A stretch of DNA of 64,000 nt from Usitatibacter rugosus (GCF_013003965.1 NZ_CP053069.1:3875419-3939418), one strand, 5' to 3'. Shown: positions 9,611-29,355, counted from the stretch's first letter. Notes: a model not told the origin generated them from the sequence alone. Made by a program: numbers and translations.

Positions 9611-10227
9611 GCCAGCGCCTCCTCGAGGTGCTTCACCGCGCCTTTGGTGATGATCACCTGGGCCGCATGGACCAGGCTCACCGGATCGGCGTGGCGCGCC
9701 TCGAGAACCTGCACGTTCGGCAGGTTGCGCGAGGACAGGTAGAGGTTGTCGTCGAGGCTGTCGGTAATGATCAGCACGGCGTCGAGCTTCATGTTCTTCA
9801 GCTTCTGCACCAGGGACTTCGTCTTCGGCTGGTCGACCGTGAAGGCGTCGATCACCGTGAGGCGCTCCTCGCGAACCAGCTGCGAGAGGATGGAAGCCAT
9901 GCCGGCGCGGTACATCTTCCGGTTCACCTTCTGCGAGAAATTCTCGTCAGGCGAGTTCGGGAAGGTGCGCCCGCCGCCGCGCCACAGGGGCGAGGACGTC
10001 ATGCCCGCGCGAGCGCGGCCGGTGCCCTTCTGGCGCCAGGGCTTCTTGGTGGAGTGGCGGACTTCGCTGCGCGTCTTCTGCTTGCGCGTGCCGGCCCGGG
10101 CGTTGGCCTGGTAGGCGACGACGACCTGGTGGACGAGCGCTTCGTTGTAGTCGCGGCCGAAGAGGGTCTCGGAAGCGGCAACCGATGCCTGCTTCTCGCC
10201 CTTGTCGTTGATGACCTTGAGTTCCAT
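9607..10227 (-). CDS. rplD: 50S ribosomal protein L4
   Basis: 206 residues starting [13 protein letters not shown]. The long basic loop that reaches into the exit tunnel is present ([20 protein letters not shown] and [19 protein letters not shown]). In E. coli L4 also represses its own S10 operon; here rpsJ is separated from rplC by a structured 113-base gap (10887-10999), a candidate place for such control. The ATG overlaps the rplC stop by one base (TAATG). Confidence 0.96.
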   Translation of the reverse strand: MELKVINDKGEKQASVAASETLFGRDYNEALVHQVVVAYQANARAGTRKQKTRSEVRHSTKKPWRQKGTGRARAGMTSSPLWRGGGRTFPNSPDENFSQKVNRKMYRAGMASILSQLVREERLTVIDAFTVDQPKTKSLVQKLKNMKLDAVLIITDSLDDNLYLSSRNLPNVQVLEARHADPVSLVHAAQVIITKGAVKHLEEALA

Positions 10228-10886
10228 TACTTGCCTCCCTTCGGCGCCTTGGCCTTCACGCTCGGATGGAGGAGGACCTTGCCGTTCTTCGCGCCGGGCA
10301 CGGAGCCCTTGATCATGATCAGCGAACGCTCGGTGTCGACGCGCACGACTTCCAGCAGCTGGACCGTGCGGTTCACGTCGCCGAGATGGCCGGCCATGCG
10401 CTTGCCCGGGAAAACGCGACCCGGGTCCTGCGCCATGCCGATCGAGCCGGGCGAGTTGTGCGACAGCGAGTTGCCGTGCGACGCGCGGTTGGACGAGAAG
10501 TGGTGGCGCTTGATCACGCCGGCGTAGCCCTTGCCGATGGTCGTGCCCGAGACGTCGACCTGCTGGCCGACCTGGAACATGTCCACCTTGAGCTCGCCTC
10601 CGACCTTCAGCTCGGCGACTTCCTTGGCGTCCACGCGGAATTCGCGCAGCACACTGCCGGCTTCGACGCCGGCTTTCGCGAACTGGCCCGCGAGGGGCTT
10701 CGTGACGCGGGTGGCGCGACGCTTGCCGAACGCGACCTGGATCGCGGAGTAGCCGTCCGATTCGGACGTTTTGATGCGGGTGATGCGGTTGCCGGCACAA
10801 TCGAGCACCGTCACGGGGACGGAAGTTCCGTCCTCCTTGAAGATGCGCATCATGCCGACCTTCCGGCCGACAAGACCGAGACTCAT
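10227..10886 (-). CDS. rplC: 50S ribosomal protein L3
   Basis: 219 residues starting [16 protein letters not shown], with AAAGGAAAG just upstream. L3 is an early 23S rRNA binder whose loop approaches the peptidyl transferase centre; the loop region here is [20 protein letters not shown]. In E. coli the corresponding GSIGQ carries a methylated Gln150; this protein has Met at that position. It begins the S10 operon proper after the 113-base gap that follows rpsJ. Confidence 0.96.
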   Translation of the reverse strand: MSLGLVGRKVGMMRIFKEDGTSVPVTVLDCAGNRITRIKTSESDGYSAIQVAFGKRRATRVTKPLAGQFAKAGVEAGSVLREFRVDAKEVAELKVGGELKVDMFQVGQQVDVSGTTIGKGYAGVIKRHHFSSNRASHGNSLSHNSPGSIGMAQDPGRVFPGKRMAGHLGDVNRTVQLLEVVRVDTERSLIMIKGSVPGAKNGKVLLHPSVKAKAPKGGK

Positions 10887-10911
10887 CTTCTTTCCTTTCT
10901 CTTTTAGGTAA

Positions 10912-10992
10912 CCCCGGGGTTTTCCCCTCGGGGCGCCGGCTGCAATTGGCCGGCACTGCATTGAAATAACCGGGCGGGGATTCTACCCCGCC
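10912..10992 (-). other. Three consecutive hairpins between rpsJ and rplC
   Basis: In transcription order: stem GGCGGGG/CCCCGCC (10973-10992, six-base loop), stem GCCGGC/GCCGGC (10935-10954, eight-base loop), and a compound stem (10912-10933, CCCC-GGGG-tttt-CCCC-GGGG arrangement). The gap is 113 bases, whereas neighbouring genes in this operon are 1-17 bases apart or overlapping. No U-run follows any stem. TAGAAT in the loop of the first stem resembles a -10 box, but no matching -35 was found. This may be an S10-operon attenuator or processing site; function is inferred. Confidence 0.5.
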
Positions 10993-10999
10993 TCGGGTG

Positions 11000-11317
11000 T
11001 TACTTGATCTTCACATCCACGCCCGCCGGGAGGTCCAGCTTGGTGAGCGCGTCCACCGTCTTGTCCGTCGGGTCGACGATGTCGATCAGGCGGAGGTGCG
11101 TGCGGATCTCGAACTGGTCGCGCGACGTCTTGTTCTTGTGCGGCGAGCGCAGGATGTCGAAGCGCTCGATGCGCGTGGGCATGGGCACGGGGCCCTTCAC
11201 CACGGCGCCGGTGCGCTTGGCCGTTTCCACGATCTCCTGCGCCGACTGGTCGATGAGCTTGTAGTCGAACGCTTTGAGGCGGATGCGGATCTTCTGGAGA
11301 CCGAGGCTTTGAGCCAT
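11000..11317 (-). CDS. rpsJ: 30S ribosomal protein S10 (NusE)
   Basis: 105 residues. [36 protein letters not shown] and [19 protein letters not shown] are S10 signatures. S10 is in the 30S head and, as NusE, also bridges ribosome and NusG in transcription-translation coupling and antitermination. It lies 26 bases after tufA, so it is probably read from the str transcript and not as head of the S10 operon. Confidence 0.97.
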   Translation of the reverse strand: MAQSLGLQKIRIRLKAFDYKLIDQSAQEIVETAKRTGAVVKGPVPMPTRIERFDILRSPHKNKTSRDQFEIRTHLRLIDIVDPTDKTVDALTKLDLPAGVDVKIK

Positions 11318-11343
11318 GACTGTTTTCCTTTGTACCTGTACGA

Positions 11344-12534
11344 CTACTCGAGAATCTTGGAGACGACGCCGGCGCCGACGGTGCGGCCGCCTTCGCGGAT
11401 GGCGAAGCGAAGTCCCTCTTCCATGGCGATGGGCGCAATGAGCGTCACCGTCATCTTGATGTTGTCACCGGGCATGACCATCTCGGTGCCTTCCGGCAGC
11501 ACCAGCGCGCCGGTCACGTCGGTGGTACGGAAGTAGAACTGCGGGCGATAGCCGTTGAAGAACGGGGTATGACGGCCACCCTCTTCCTTCGACAGCACGT
11601 ACACCTCGCACTCGAACTTCGTGTGCGGCGGAATCGAGCCCGGCTTGGCCAGCACCTGGCCACGCTCGACCTCTTCGCGCTTCGTGCCGCGCAGCAGGAT
11701 CCCCACGTTGTCGCCGGCCTGCCCCTGGTCCAGGAGCTTCCTGAACATCTCGACACCCGTGCAGATCGTCTTGACCGTCGGCTTCAAGCCCACGATCTCG
11801 ATCTCCTCGCCCACCTTGATCACGCCACGCTCGATGCGGCCCGTGACCACCGTGCCGCGACCCGAGATCGAGAACACGTCTTCCACCGGCATCAGGAACG
11901 TGCCGTCGATCGCGCGCTCCGGCGTCGGGATGTAGGAATCCAGCGCATCGGCCAGCTTCATGATCGCGCCTTCGCCCAGCTCGCCCGTATCACCCTCCAG
12001 CGCCTTCAGCGCCGAGCCGATGATGATCGGCGTCTTGTCGCCGGGAAACTTGTACTTGGAGAGCAGCTCGCGGACTTCCAGCTCCACCAGCTCCAGCAGC
12101 TCCTTGTCATCGACCATGTCCGCTTTGTTCATGAACACGATGATGTACGGCACGCCCACCTGGCGGGCCAGCAGGATGTGCTCTCGCGTCTGCGGCATCG
12201 GGCCATCGGCAGCGCTCACGACCAGGATCGCGCCATCCATCTGCGCCGCACCCGTGATCATGTTCTTCACGTAATCCGCGTGGCCCGGGCAATCGACGTG
12301 CGCGTAGTGGCGCTTGCTCGTCTCGTATTCCACGTGCGCCGTGTTGATCGTGATCCCGCGCGCCTTCTCCTCCGGCGCCGCGTCGATCTGGTCGTAGGCC
12401 TTCGCCTCGCCACCAAACTTCTTCGACAGCACCGTCGTGATCGCCGCCGTCAGCGTGGTCTTGCCGTGGTCCACGTGACCGATCGTGCCCACGTTCACGT
12501 GGGGCTTCGTACGCTCGAACTTGCCCTTGGCCAT
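11344..12534 (-). CDS. tufA: Elongation factor Tu, copy A
   Basis: 396 residues. GTPase motifs are GHVDHGKT (19-26), DCPGH (81-85) and NKAD (136-139). EF-Tu brings aminoacyl-tRNA to the ribosomal A site. It follows fusA by 14 bases and precedes rpsJ, the str-operon copy. The protein is identical to the second copy at 27689-28879. By eye the two genes differ at only four third-codon positions (11398, 11440, 11512, 11527), all near the 3' end. Confidence 0.98.
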   Translation of the reverse strand: MAKGKFERTKPHVNVGTIGHVDHGKTTLTAAITTVLSKKFGGEAKAYDQIDAAPEEKARGITINTAHVEYETSKRHYAHVDCPGHADYVKNMITGAAQMDGAILVVSAADGPMPQTREHILLARQVGVPYIIVFMNKADMVDDKELLELVELEVRELLSKYKFPGDKTPIIIGSALKALEGDTGELGEGAIMKLADALDSYIPTPERAIDGTFLMPVEDVFSISGRGTVVTGRIERGVIKVGEEIEIVGLKPTVKTICTGVEMFRKLLDQGQAGDNVGILLRGTKREEVERGQVLAKPGSIPPHTKFECEVYVLSKEEGGRHTPFFNGYRPQFYFRTTDVTGALVLPEGTEMVMPGDNIKMTVTLIAPIAMEEGLRFAIREGGRTVGAGVVSKILE

Positions 12535-12548
12535 GATCTAAATCCTCT

Positions 12549-14654
<2,106 letters not shown>

Positions 14655-14714
14655 GTTGGTCTCTCTTCCGTATCAAGCCGCCAGCCTCTGGCGGCTTGGC
14701 GGCGGATGGCTCCC

Positions 14715-15197
<483 letters not shown>

Positions 15198-15225
15198 TCA
15201 GAAATGGGGGTGGGCCGGGGCCCGA

Positions 15226-15603
15226 TCAAGCGGCCTTGGGCCGCTTCGCGCCGTACTTCGAGCGCGATTGCTTGCGGTCCTTCACGCCGGCCGTATCCAG
15301 GCTGCCGCGGACCATGTGGTAGCGAACGCCCGGCAGGTCCTTCACGCGGCCGCCGCGAATCAGCACGACCGAGTGTTCCTGCAGGTTGTGGCCTTCGCCG
15401 CCGATGTAGCTGATCACCTCGTAGCCGTTGGTGAGGCGCACCTTGGCGACCTTCCGGAGGGCCGAGTTCGGCTTCTTCGGGGTCGTGGTGTACACGCGCG
15501 TGCAAACCCCCCGCTTCTGGGGGCTGCCGGCGAGCGCCGGAACCTTGCTCTTGGTGACCGCCTTGCGGCGGGGCTTGCGCATCAACTGATTGATCGTAGG
15601 CAT
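15226..15603 (-). CDS. rpsL: 30S ribosomal protein S12
   Basis: 125 residues. The signature [14 protein letters not shown] is present. S12 sits at the decoding centre. K43 and K88, the lysines whose change gives streptomycin resistance, are both wild type. It is the first gene of the str operon; its promoter (15706-15734) overlaps the end of rpoC. A palindrome GGGTTTACAAACCC (15620-15633) lies just before the start. Confidence 0.97.
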   Translation of the reverse strand: MPTINQLMRKPRRKAVTKSKVPALAGSPQKRGVCTRVYTTTPKKPNSALRKVAKVRLTNGYEVISYIGGEGHNLQEHSVVLIRGGRVKDLPGVRYHMVRGSLDTAGVKDRKQSRSKYGAKRPKAA

Positions 15604-15705
15604 CTTTTTGTCCGATTTCGGGTTTACAAACCCATGGTTCCGGCCCCTTCGAGGGCTGCTACCCCCCCTTCGGCGCTAACCGAAGGAGAGGCAAAAAAGC
15701 TCTCA

Positions 15706-15730
15706 ATTTTAGGGGGTTAAGGCATTCCGG

Positions 15731-15734
<4 letters not shown>
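15706..15734 (-). promoter_or_regulatory. Sigma70 promoter of the str operon, overlapping the rpoC stop
   Basis: On the minus strand TTGACC (15729-15734) and TAAAAT (15706-15711) are 17 bases apart and point at rpsL. The -35 box includes the rpoC stop codon at 15731-15733. The leader of about 95 bases contains a 7-bp stem CCTTCGG/CCGAAGG and the 15620-15633 palindrome. No strong terminator separates rpoC from rpsL, so read-through is likely. Confidence 0.7.
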
Positions 15735-19936
<4,202 letters not shown>

Positions 19937-19994
19937 CTCTAAATCTCCTGGTGTCTAGTCGCGGGTTTCAGTGCGTTGCCTGTGACTAGTCCAA

Positions 19995-24071
<4,077 letters not shown>

Positions 24072-24092
24072 GTGAACTCCGGATCGACGGCC

Positions 24093-24292
24093 GCGGGTTG
24101 CCCGCTGCCGTGCTTCCGACTGGTGCCAACAGGGCCTGGTGGCTCGCCGCTACGAGCCGCTGGCGGACGGCCCACGGGGACGTGGGCCCGACCAAACCTG
24201 TCTCCTGCAGTCGCTTCAGAAGACAAAGACAAGCCCCCGGGGAGGCTTGTCTTTGGCGTCTGGTGCCTGCCGGGCGGTGCTCCTCCCGGCAG
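24093..24292 (-). other. Five-hairpin intergenic region between rplL and rpoB
   Basis: In transcription order the stems are: CTGCCGGG/CCCGGCAG (24267-24292); an 11-bp perfect stem AAAGACAAGCC/GGCTTGTCTTT (24225-24254, 8-base loop); GGCCCACG/CGTGGGCC (24169-24188); GGCTCG/CGAGCC (24141-24158); and GCGGG/CCCGC (24093-24105). Only the 11-bp stem is followed by a loosely U-rich stretch. In E. coli this junction holds an attenuator and an RNase III site; an equivalent role here is inferred from position and structure. Confidence 0.6.
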
Positions 24293-24313
24293 ACCCCCCA
24301 ACATGGGGGCGAA

Positions 24314-24694
24314 TTACTTGATTTCGACCTTGGCGCCGGCTTCTTCCATCTTCTTCTTGATGGCTTCGGCGTCGGCCTTGTTCACGCCTTCCTTCAGGGG
24401 CTTCGGCGCGCCGTCGACGAGGTCCTTGGCTTCTTTCAAGCCCAGGCCCGTGACTTCACGCACGGCCTTGATGGTGTTCACCTTGTTCTCGCCGGCGGCG
24501 GCAAGGATCACGTTGAATTCGGTCTTCTCTTCGGCGGCAGCGGCACCACCACCGGCCGCGGGGGCGGCGACGGCGATGGAGGCGGCAGCGGCGGAGACGC
24601 CGAACTTGGTTTCCATGTCCTTGATGAGCTGCGAGATCTCGAGGACCGACTTGGCCGAGATCGCGTCGAGGATTTCCTGGTTGCTGAGTGCCAT
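24314..24694 (-). CDS. rplL: 50S ribosomal protein L7/L12
   Basis: 126 residues: N-terminal dimerisation domain, an Ala/Gly-rich hinge (about residues 37-55) and the C-terminal factor-binding domain ([37 protein letters not shown]). Several dimers bind L10 to form the stalk that recruits EF-Tu and EF-G. It follows rplJ by 52 bases. Confidence 0.98.
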   Translation of the reverse strand: MALSNQEILDAISAKSVLEISQLIKDMETKFGVSAAAASIAVAAPAAGGGAAAAEEKTEFNVILAAAGENKVNTIKAVREVTGLGLKEAKDLVDGAPKPLKEGVNKADAEAIKKKMEEAGAKVEIK

Positions 24695-24746
24695 TAGTAA
24701 TGCTCCTGGTTCGATTAAGGTCTTTGAAATGGAAGTCGCGGCGGGA

Positions 24747-25277
24747 TCAGGCGGAAGCCTTTTCCTTCTGGTCGCGCACGGCAGCGAGGGTCCGCACGAG
24801 CTTGCTCGGCACCTCGTTCAGCGTCTGGACGAACTTGGTGATCGGGGCCTGCATCGTGCCCATCAGCGTGGCAAGCAACTGCTCGCGGCTGGGCAGCGTG
24901 GCAAGGGCTCCGATTTCCTTCGCCGTCATCAGCTGGCCGGGCATCGCTCCGCCCATGATGACCAGCTTGTCGTTCGTCTTCGCGTAGGTGTGGAGCACCT
25001 TCGCGGCAGCCACCGGGTCTTCGGAAATGCCGTAGGCGAGAGGGCCGACCATCTTCTCGGCGAGCTTCTCGAACGGCGTTCCCTGGACCGCGCGGCGCGC
25101 GAGGGTGTTCTTCAACACGCGAAGATAGACGCCGGAAGCGCGCGCTTGCGCGCGCAGTTGCGTAGCGCTCTCCACGGGCAGGCCGCGGTACTCGGCGATG
25201 ACGATCGCCTGCGCCTTGGCCACGCGCGCGGAAATTTCCGCAACGACTTCCTTCTTCTCTTCGAGATTCAGACTCAA
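24747..25277 (-). CDS. rplJ: 50S ribosomal protein L10, TTG start
   Basis: 176 residues beginning (fMet)[14 protein letters not shown], aligning with the MSLN start of other betaproteobacterial L10s. The start codon is TTG at 25277-25275, with GGAGA about 5 bases upstream. An in-frame ATG at 25343 would add 22 residues but has no ribosome binding site and lies in the L10-leader stem. L10 anchors L7/L12 dimers on 23S rRNA and represses its own operon. EYRGL and [17 protein letters not shown] are signatures. Confidence 0.9.
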   Translation of the reverse strand: MSLNLEEKKEVVAEISARVAKAQAIVIAEYRGLPVESATQLRAQARASGVYLRVLKNTLARRAVQGTPFEKLAEKMVGPLAYGISEDPVAAAKVLHTYAKTNDKLVIMGGAMPGQLMTAKEIGALATLPSREQLLATLMGTMQAPITKFVQTLNEVPSKLVRTLAAVRDQKEKASA

Positions 25278-25346
25278 GGTCTTCTCCTTGCTGTGAATAG
25301 CGACCTCGGCCAGGAACTGCAGATCCTGATTGGGGTTCGCCATCTG

Positions 25347-25397
25347 CGTAGGTTTCGGGACTGTTCCCCCTCGATTGAGCCCTCGCGGGCACCTACG
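25347..25397 (-). promoter_or_regulatory. L10 leader (autoregulatory RNA) upstream of rplJ
   Basis: On the minus strand CCGTAGGTG ... CCTACGCAG form a closing stem (CGTAGG pairs with CCTACG; arms 25392-25397 and 25347-25352) around an internal GAGGGCTCAATC segment. Position, 70 bases before the TTG start, and the motif resemble the ribosomal L10 leader where L10(L12)4 binds to repress rplJL. No covariance check was possible. Confidence 0.65.
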
Positions 25398-25448
25398 GTC
25401 TTTGACAACCCGCCGCCCCGTGATGCGGGCAGCGGCCCAAAGTTCGGT

Positions 25449-26156
25449 TTAGTGGCCCCCGACCGCGCTGGCTCCCGCCATGCCGGTCTGGTCCACCCTG
25501 ACGCCCACGCCCATCGTGCTCGAGACCGAGACCTTCTTCAGGTAGATCCCCTTCAGCGCGGTGGGCTTCGATTTGTTGATCGCTCCGAGCAGCGCCTCGA
25601 AGTTCTCGGCCAGCGCTTCCACGTCGAACGAGGCACGGCCGATCGTGCACTGCACGATGCCCGCCTTGTCGGCGCGGTACTGCACCTGGCCGCCCTTCGC
25701 GGCCTTGACGGCCTCGGCGACGTTCGGCGACACGGTGCCCACTTTCGGGTTGGGCATCAGGCCGCGCGGGCCCAGCACCTGGCCGAGCGGGCCGACGACC
25801 TTCATCGCGTCCGGGGAGGCGATGACGACGTCGAAGTCCATGAAGCCGCCCTTGATCTTCTCGGCGAGGTCGTCGAAGCCGACGATGTCGGCGCCGGCGG
25901 CCTTCGCGGCTTCCACGTTGGCGCCCTGCGTGAACACGGCCACGCGCACGGTCTTGCCCGTGCCGCGCGGCAGCACGACGGAGCCGCGGACCACTTGGTC
26001 CGACTTCTTCACGTCGATGCCGAGGTTCACGGCCACGTCGACGGACTCGTCGAACTTGGCGGTGGCGGTCTGCTTCACCAGGCCCAGCGCGTCCTTGAGG
26101 GCGTAGTGCTTGGCGCGGTCGACGAGACCGATGTTCTTTTCAACTCGCTTGGACAT
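25449..26156 (-). CDS. rplA: 50S ribosomal protein L1
   Basis: 235 residues starting [18 protein letters not shown]. The motif [16 protein letters not shown] is the L1 signature; two domains hinge around it. L1 forms the mobile stalk that helps release E-site tRNA, and in many bacteria represses the rplKA mRNA. The ATG follows the rplK stop by one base, so translation is coupled. A further in-frame start inside rplK was rejected. Confidence 0.97.
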   Translation of the reverse strand: MSKRVEKNIGLVDRAKHYALKDALGLVKQTATAKFDESVDVAVNLGIDVKKSDQVVRGSVVLPRGTGKTVRVAVFTQGANVEAAKAAGADIVGFDDLAEKIKGGFMDFDVVIASPDAMKVVGPLGQVLGPRGLMPNPKVGTVSPNVAEAVKAAKGGQVQYRADKAGIVQCTIGRASFDVEALAENFEALLGAINKSKPTALKGIYLKKVSVSSTMGVGVRVDQTGMAGASAVGGH

Positions 26157-26157
26157 G

Positions 26158-26595
26158 TTAGATCCCCTCCACTTCGACGCCCATGCTGCGGGCGCTGCCG
26201 GCGATGGTGCGCACGGCGGCATTCAGGTCGGCGGCGGTGAGGTCCGGCATCTTGGTCTTCGCGATTTCCTCGGCCTGCGCGCGCGTGAGCTTGCCCACCT
26301 TGTCGGTGTGCGGCGTCTTGCTGCCCTTCTCGAGCTTGATGGCCTTCTTGATCAGGACCGTCGCGGGCGGGGTCTTGATGATGAAGGTGAAGCTCTTGTC
26401 CGCGAACGCGGTGATCACCACCGGCAGCATCAGGCCCGGTTCCATCTTCTGGGTCTGCGCGTTGAACGCCTTGCAGAACTCCATGATGTTCAGGCCACGC
26501 TGGCCCAGCGCGGGTCCGATGGGCGGCGAGGGATTCGCCTTGCCCGCCGGCACTTGCAGCTTGATGAAGCCGACAACTTTCTTTGCCACGGTCAT
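26158..26595 (-). CDS. rplK: 50S ribosomal protein L11
   Basis: 145 residues. The Pro-rich N-terminal loop ([20 protein letters not shown]) and the C-terminal RNA-binding domain ([25 protein letters not shown]) are intact. L11 with 23S rRNA forms the GTPase-associated centre, the site of thiostrepton and of RelA sensing. It follows nusG by 89 bases; that gap includes a perfect 7-bp hairpin. Confidence 0.97.
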   Translation of the reverse strand: MTVAKKVVGFIKLQVPAGKANPSPPIGPALGQRGLNIMEFCKAFNAQTQKMEPGLMLPVVITAFADKSFTFIIKTPPATVLIKKAIKLEKGSKTPHTDKVGKLTRAQAEEIAKTKMPDLTAADLNAAVRTIAGSARSMGVEVEGI

Positions 26596-26648
26596 TCTCC
26601 CCGGGTGCTGGCGGACTCGCCGATCGGCTCGCCCTCCCCGTTCAGGTT

Positions 26649-26667
26649 GTCCAGGAAGCGCCTGGAC
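26649..26667 (-). other. Hairpin in the nusG-rplK gap
   Basis: GTCCAGG and CCTGGAC form a perfect 7-bp stem with a 5-base loop, about 55 bases before rplK. No U-run follows, so it is not a typical terminator. It may be part of the leader bound by L1 in the L11 operon; this is inference from position only. Confidence 0.4.
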
Positions 26668-26684
26668 TGCGCTGCGTCAATTCT

Positions 26685-27218
26685 TCAGGCCTTCTCGACC
26701 TGGCCGAACTCGAGCTCGACCGGCGTGGGGCGCCCGAAAATCAGCACCGAGACGCGGATCTTGCTCTTCTCGTAGTTCACTTCCTCCACCGAGCCGTTGA
26801 AGTCGTTGAAGGGACCGTCGGTGACCCGCACCGTCTCGCCCACTTCGAACAGCACCTTCGGCTTCGGCTTCTCCACGCCCTCCTGCACCTGGTGCAGGAT
26901 GTTCTCCACTTCCTTGTCCGAGATGGGCGTCGGGCGCATCGCCGTGCCACCGATGAAGCCGGTGACCTTCGGCGTGCTCTTCACCAGGTGCCAGGTCTCG
27001 TCCGTCATGTCCATCTGCACCAGGATGTAGCCCGGGAAGAAGCGACGCTCGGAGAGCGCCTTCTGGCCCTTCTTCAGCTCCACCACTTCCTCGGTGGGCA
27101 CCAGGACCTGGCCGAACTTGTCGGCCATGCCCGAGCGCTTGATCCGGTCGATCAGGGCGGCCTGGATGCTCTTCTCCTGGCCCGAATAGGCGTGCACGAC
27201 GTACCAGCGCATCGACAT
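26685..27218 (-). CDS. nusG: Transcription termination/antitermination protein NusG
   Basis: 177 residues: NGN domain ([28 protein letters not shown]) and C-terminal KOW domain ([17 protein letters not shown]). NusG binds RNA polymerase and couples it to Rho or, through S10, to the ribosome. Three ATGs are close; the one at 27218 is chosen because GGAGG is 6 bases upstream. The secE stop lies 2 bases before it. Confidence 0.96.
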   Translation of the reverse strand: MSMRWYVVHAYSGQEKSIQAALIDRIKRSGMADKFGQVLVPTEEVVELKKGQKALSERRFFPGYILVQMDMTDETWHLVKSTPKVTGFIGGTAMRPTPISDKEVENILHQVQEGVEKPKPKVLFEVGETVRVTDGPFNDFNGSVEEVNYEKSKIRVSVLIFGRPTPVELEFGQVEKA

Positions 27219-27220
27219 CA

Positions 27221-27574
27221 TCAGCCTCCCTGCCCGAGCAGTTTTTGCGTGACCCACAGGAGCCCCGCGTCCACCACCCACAGGAACAGCGCCATCACGA
27301 ACACGAACAGGAACACCACGCCCGTCGTCTGCAGCGTCTCCTTGCGGGAGGGCCACACGACGCGCTTGGCTTCCTCGGCGGACTCGCGCGCGAACACGAC
27401 GAAGTCCTTGCCCGGCTGCGTGAGCCACATGATGCCCGCCGCCACGGCAAACGACCCCAGCAGCACGCCGAGGCGCACGACCGTGGGGTAGTTCTCGCGC
27501 AGCGCGTAGAAGCCGTACAACCCGGCCACTGCGATCAGCGCCGCGATCGCCATCTTGATTCGTTCCGCCATCAC
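27221..27574 (-). CDS. secE: Protein translocase subunit SecE
   Basis: 117 residues with three membrane segments (about 8-26, 33-51 and 86-108), the long proteobacterial form. The conserved amphipathic helix [18 protein letters not shown] lies before the last segment. SecE clamps the two halves of SecY. It lies between tRNA-Trp and nusG, the widely conserved secE-nusG pair. Confidence 0.96.
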   Translation of the reverse strand: MMAERIKMAIAALIAVAGLYGFYALRENYPTVVRLGVLLGSFAVAAGIMWLTQPGKDFVVFARESAEEAKRVVWPSRKETLQTTGVVFLFVFVMALFLWVVDAGLLWVTQKLLGQGG

Positions 27575-27596
27575 GCCTCTGTTCCGTTTCTGCGTC

Positions 27597-27672
27597 TGGC
27601 AGGCCAGGAGGGTCTCGAACCCCCAACCTGCGGTTTTGGAGACCGCCGCTCTGCCAATTGAGCTACTGGCCT
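27597..27672 (-). tRNA. tRNA-Trp (anticodon CCA)
   Basis: 76 bases with an encoded 3' CCA (27597-27599). The acceptor arms AGGCCAG/CTGGCCT pair perfectly, the anticodon loop is CTCCAAA, and the T arm contains GGTTCGAGACC. It is embedded between tufB (16 bases) and secE (22 bases), so it is likely processed from the tufB-secE-nusG transcript. Confidence 0.97.
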
Positions 27673-27688
27673 GTGTTCCTTCAGCTGA

Positions 27689-28879
27689 CTACTCGAGAAT
27701 CTTGGAGACGACGCCGGCGCCGACGGTGCGGCCGCCTTCGCGAATGGCGAAGCGAAGTCCCTCTTCCATGGCGATGGGCGCAATCAGCGTCACCGTCATC
27801 TTGATGTTGTCACCGGGCATGACCATCTCGGTGCCTTCCGGCAGCACCAGCGCGCCAGTCACGTCGGTGGTGCGGAAGTAGAACTGCGGGCGATAGCCGT
27901 TGAAGAACGGGGTATGACGGCCACCCTCTTCCTTCGACAGCACGTACACCTCGCACTCGAACTTCGTGTGCGGCGGAATCGAGCCCGGCTTGGCCAGCAC
28001 CTGGCCACGCTCGACCTCTTCGCGCTTCGTGCCGCGCAGCAGGATCCCCACGTTGTCGCCGGCCTGCCCCTGGTCCAGGAGCTTCCTGAACATCTCGACA
28101 CCCGTGCAGATCGTCTTGACCGTCGGCTTCAAGCCCACGATCTCGATCTCCTCGCCCACCTTGATCACGCCACGCTCGATGCGGCCCGTGACCACCGTGC
28201 CGCGACCCGAGATCGAGAACACGTCTTCCACCGGCATCAGGAACGTGCCGTCGATCGCGCGCTCCGGCGTCGGGATGTAGGAATCCAGCGCATCGGCCAG
28301 CTTCATGATCGCGCCTTCGCCCAGCTCGCCCGTATCACCCTCCAGCGCCTTCAGCGCCGAGCCGATGATGATCGGCGTCTTGTCGCCGGGAAACTTGTAC
28401 TTGGAGAGCAGCTCGCGGACTTCCAGCTCCACCAGCTCCAGCAGCTCCTTGTCATCGACCATGTCCGCTTTGTTCATGAACACGATGATGTACGGCACGC
28501 CCACCTGGCGGGCCAGCAGGATGTGCTCTCGCGTCTGCGGCATCGGGCCATCGGCAGCGCTCACGACCAGGATCGCGCCATCCATCTGCGCCGCACCCGT
28601 GATCATGTTCTTCACGTAATCCGCGTGGCCCGGGCAATCGACGTGCGCGTAGTGGCGCTTGCTCGTCTCGTATTCCACGTGCGCCGTGTTGATCGTGATC
28701 CCGCGCGCCTTCTCCTCCGGCGCCGCGTCGATCTGGTCGTAGGCCTTCGCCTCGCCACCAAACTTCTTCGACAGCACCGTCGTGATCGCCGCCGTCAGCG
28801 TGGTCTTGCCGTGGTCCACGTGACCGATCGTGCCCACGTTCACGTGGGGCTTCGTACGCTCGAACTTGCCCTTGGCCAT
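27689..28879 (-). CDS. tufB: Elongation factor Tu, copy B
   Basis: 396 residues, identical in sequence to the tufA product, with the same GTPase motifs. This copy lies in the tRNA-tufB-tRNA(Trp)-secE-nusG cluster, the arrangement of E. coli thrU-tyrU-glyT-thrT-tufB. Only four silent differences from tufA were seen (27743, 27785, 27857, 27872), suggesting continuing gene conversion. It starts 22 bases after tRNA-Thr(GGT). Confidence 0.98.
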   Translation of the reverse strand: MAKGKFERTKPHVNVGTIGHVDHGKTTLTAAITTVLSKKFGGEAKAYDQIDAAPEEKARGITINTAHVEYETSKRHYAHVDCPGHADYVKNMITGAAQMDGAILVVSAADGPMPQTREHILLARQVGVPYIIVFMNKADMVDDKELLELVELEVRELLSKYKFPGDKTPIIIGSALKALEGDTGELGEGAIMKLADALDSYIPTPERAIDGTFLMPVEDVFSISGRGTVVTGRIERGVIKVGEEIEIVGLKPTVKTICTGVEMFRKLLDQGQAGDNVGILLRGTKREEVERGQVLAKPGSIPPHTKFECEVYVLSKEEGGRHTPFFNGYRPQFYFRTTDVTGALVLPEGTEMVMPGDNIKMTVTLIAPIAMEEGLRFAIREGGRTVGAGVVSKILE

Positions 28880-28901
28880 GATTTTCTCGTCCTCGATTAA
28901 C

Positions 28902-28976
<75 letters not shown>

Positions 28977-28989
28977 GCTTTTGTGCCTT

Positions 28990-29063
28990 TGGAGCGGGTG
29001 AAGGGAATCGAACCCTCGTCGTAAGCTTGGAAGGCTTCTGCTCTACCATTGAGCTACACCCGC
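28990..29063 (-). tRNA. tRNA-Gly (anticodon TCC)
   Basis: 74 bases with an encoded CCA (28990-28992). Acceptor arm GCGGGTG/CACCCGC, anticodon loop CTTCCAA reading GGA/GGG, T arm GGTTCGATTCC. It sits 13 bases after tRNA-Thr(GGT) on the map and matches glyT. Confidence 0.96.
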
Positions 29064-29102
29064 CCAGCCGTCCAACCCCCTGAATACTCAACTTAAATTA
29101 TT

Positions 29103-29189
29103 TGGTGGAGAGGGTTGGATTCGAACCAACGTAGGCGCAAGGCCAACAGATTTACAGTCTGCCCCCTTTAGCCGCTCGGGCACCTCTCC
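29103..29189 (-). tRNA. tRNA-Tyr (anticodon GTA)
   Basis: 87 bases, a class II tRNA with a long variable arm, with encoded CCA (29103-29105). Acceptor arm GGAGAGG/CCTCTCC, anticodon loop CTGTAAA, T arm GGTTCGAATCC. It is directly downstream of the promoter at 29201-29230. Confidence 0.97.
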
Positions 29190-29200
29190 GGGAACCCTCG

Positions 29201-29230
29201 ATTATCCACCAGATTCGCGGTTTCGGGCAA
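29201..29230 (-). promoter_or_regulatory. Sigma70 promoter before tRNA-Tyr / tufB
   Basis: On the minus strand TTGCCC (29225-29230) and GATAAT (29201-29206) are 18 bases apart; the predicted start is about 5 bases before mature tRNA-Tyr. This promoter would drive tRNA-Tyr, tRNA-Gly, tRNA-Thr, tufB, tRNA-Trp, secE and nusG, separating them from tRNA-Thr(TGT). Confidence 0.6.
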
Positions 29231-29245
29231 GCAAAACAAGGATTT

Positions 29246-29257
29246 CCCCGCACGGGG
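29246..29257 (-). terminator. Weak terminator-like hairpin after tRNA-Thr(TGT)
   Basis: CCCCG-TG-CGGGG hairpin followed on the minus strand by AAATCCTTGTTTTG. The stem is only five pairs with a two-base loop and the U-run is interrupted, so termination would be partial at most. Confidence 0.3.
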
Positions 29258-29261
29258 CGGG

Positions 29262-29337
29262 TGGTGCCGGCAGTCCGAATCGAACGGACGACCTACCGCT
29301 TACAAGGCGGTTGCTCTACCAACTGAGCTATGCCGGC
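29262..29337 (-). tRNA. tRNA-Thr (anticodon TGT)
   Basis: 76 bases with encoded CCA (29262-29264). Acceptor arm GCCGGCA/TGCCGGC, anticodon loop CTTGTAA, D-loop AGTTGGTA, T arm CGTTCGATTCG. It is 18 bases after the sspB stop on the same strand and matches thrU, first in the E. coli tufB cluster. Confidence 0.97.
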
Positions 29338-29355
29338 TAGCGGGCACTTACTTGG

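Noticed and set aside
24225-24254. 11-bp stem as a rho-independent terminator after rplL
   Set aside because: It is not followed by a clean U-run and rpoB lies downstream on the same strand; better viewed as an attenuator or processing site.
25278-25343. ATG start giving a 198-residue L10
   Set aside because: No ribosome binding site, not conserved in L10, and inside the leader stem; the TTG start fits better.
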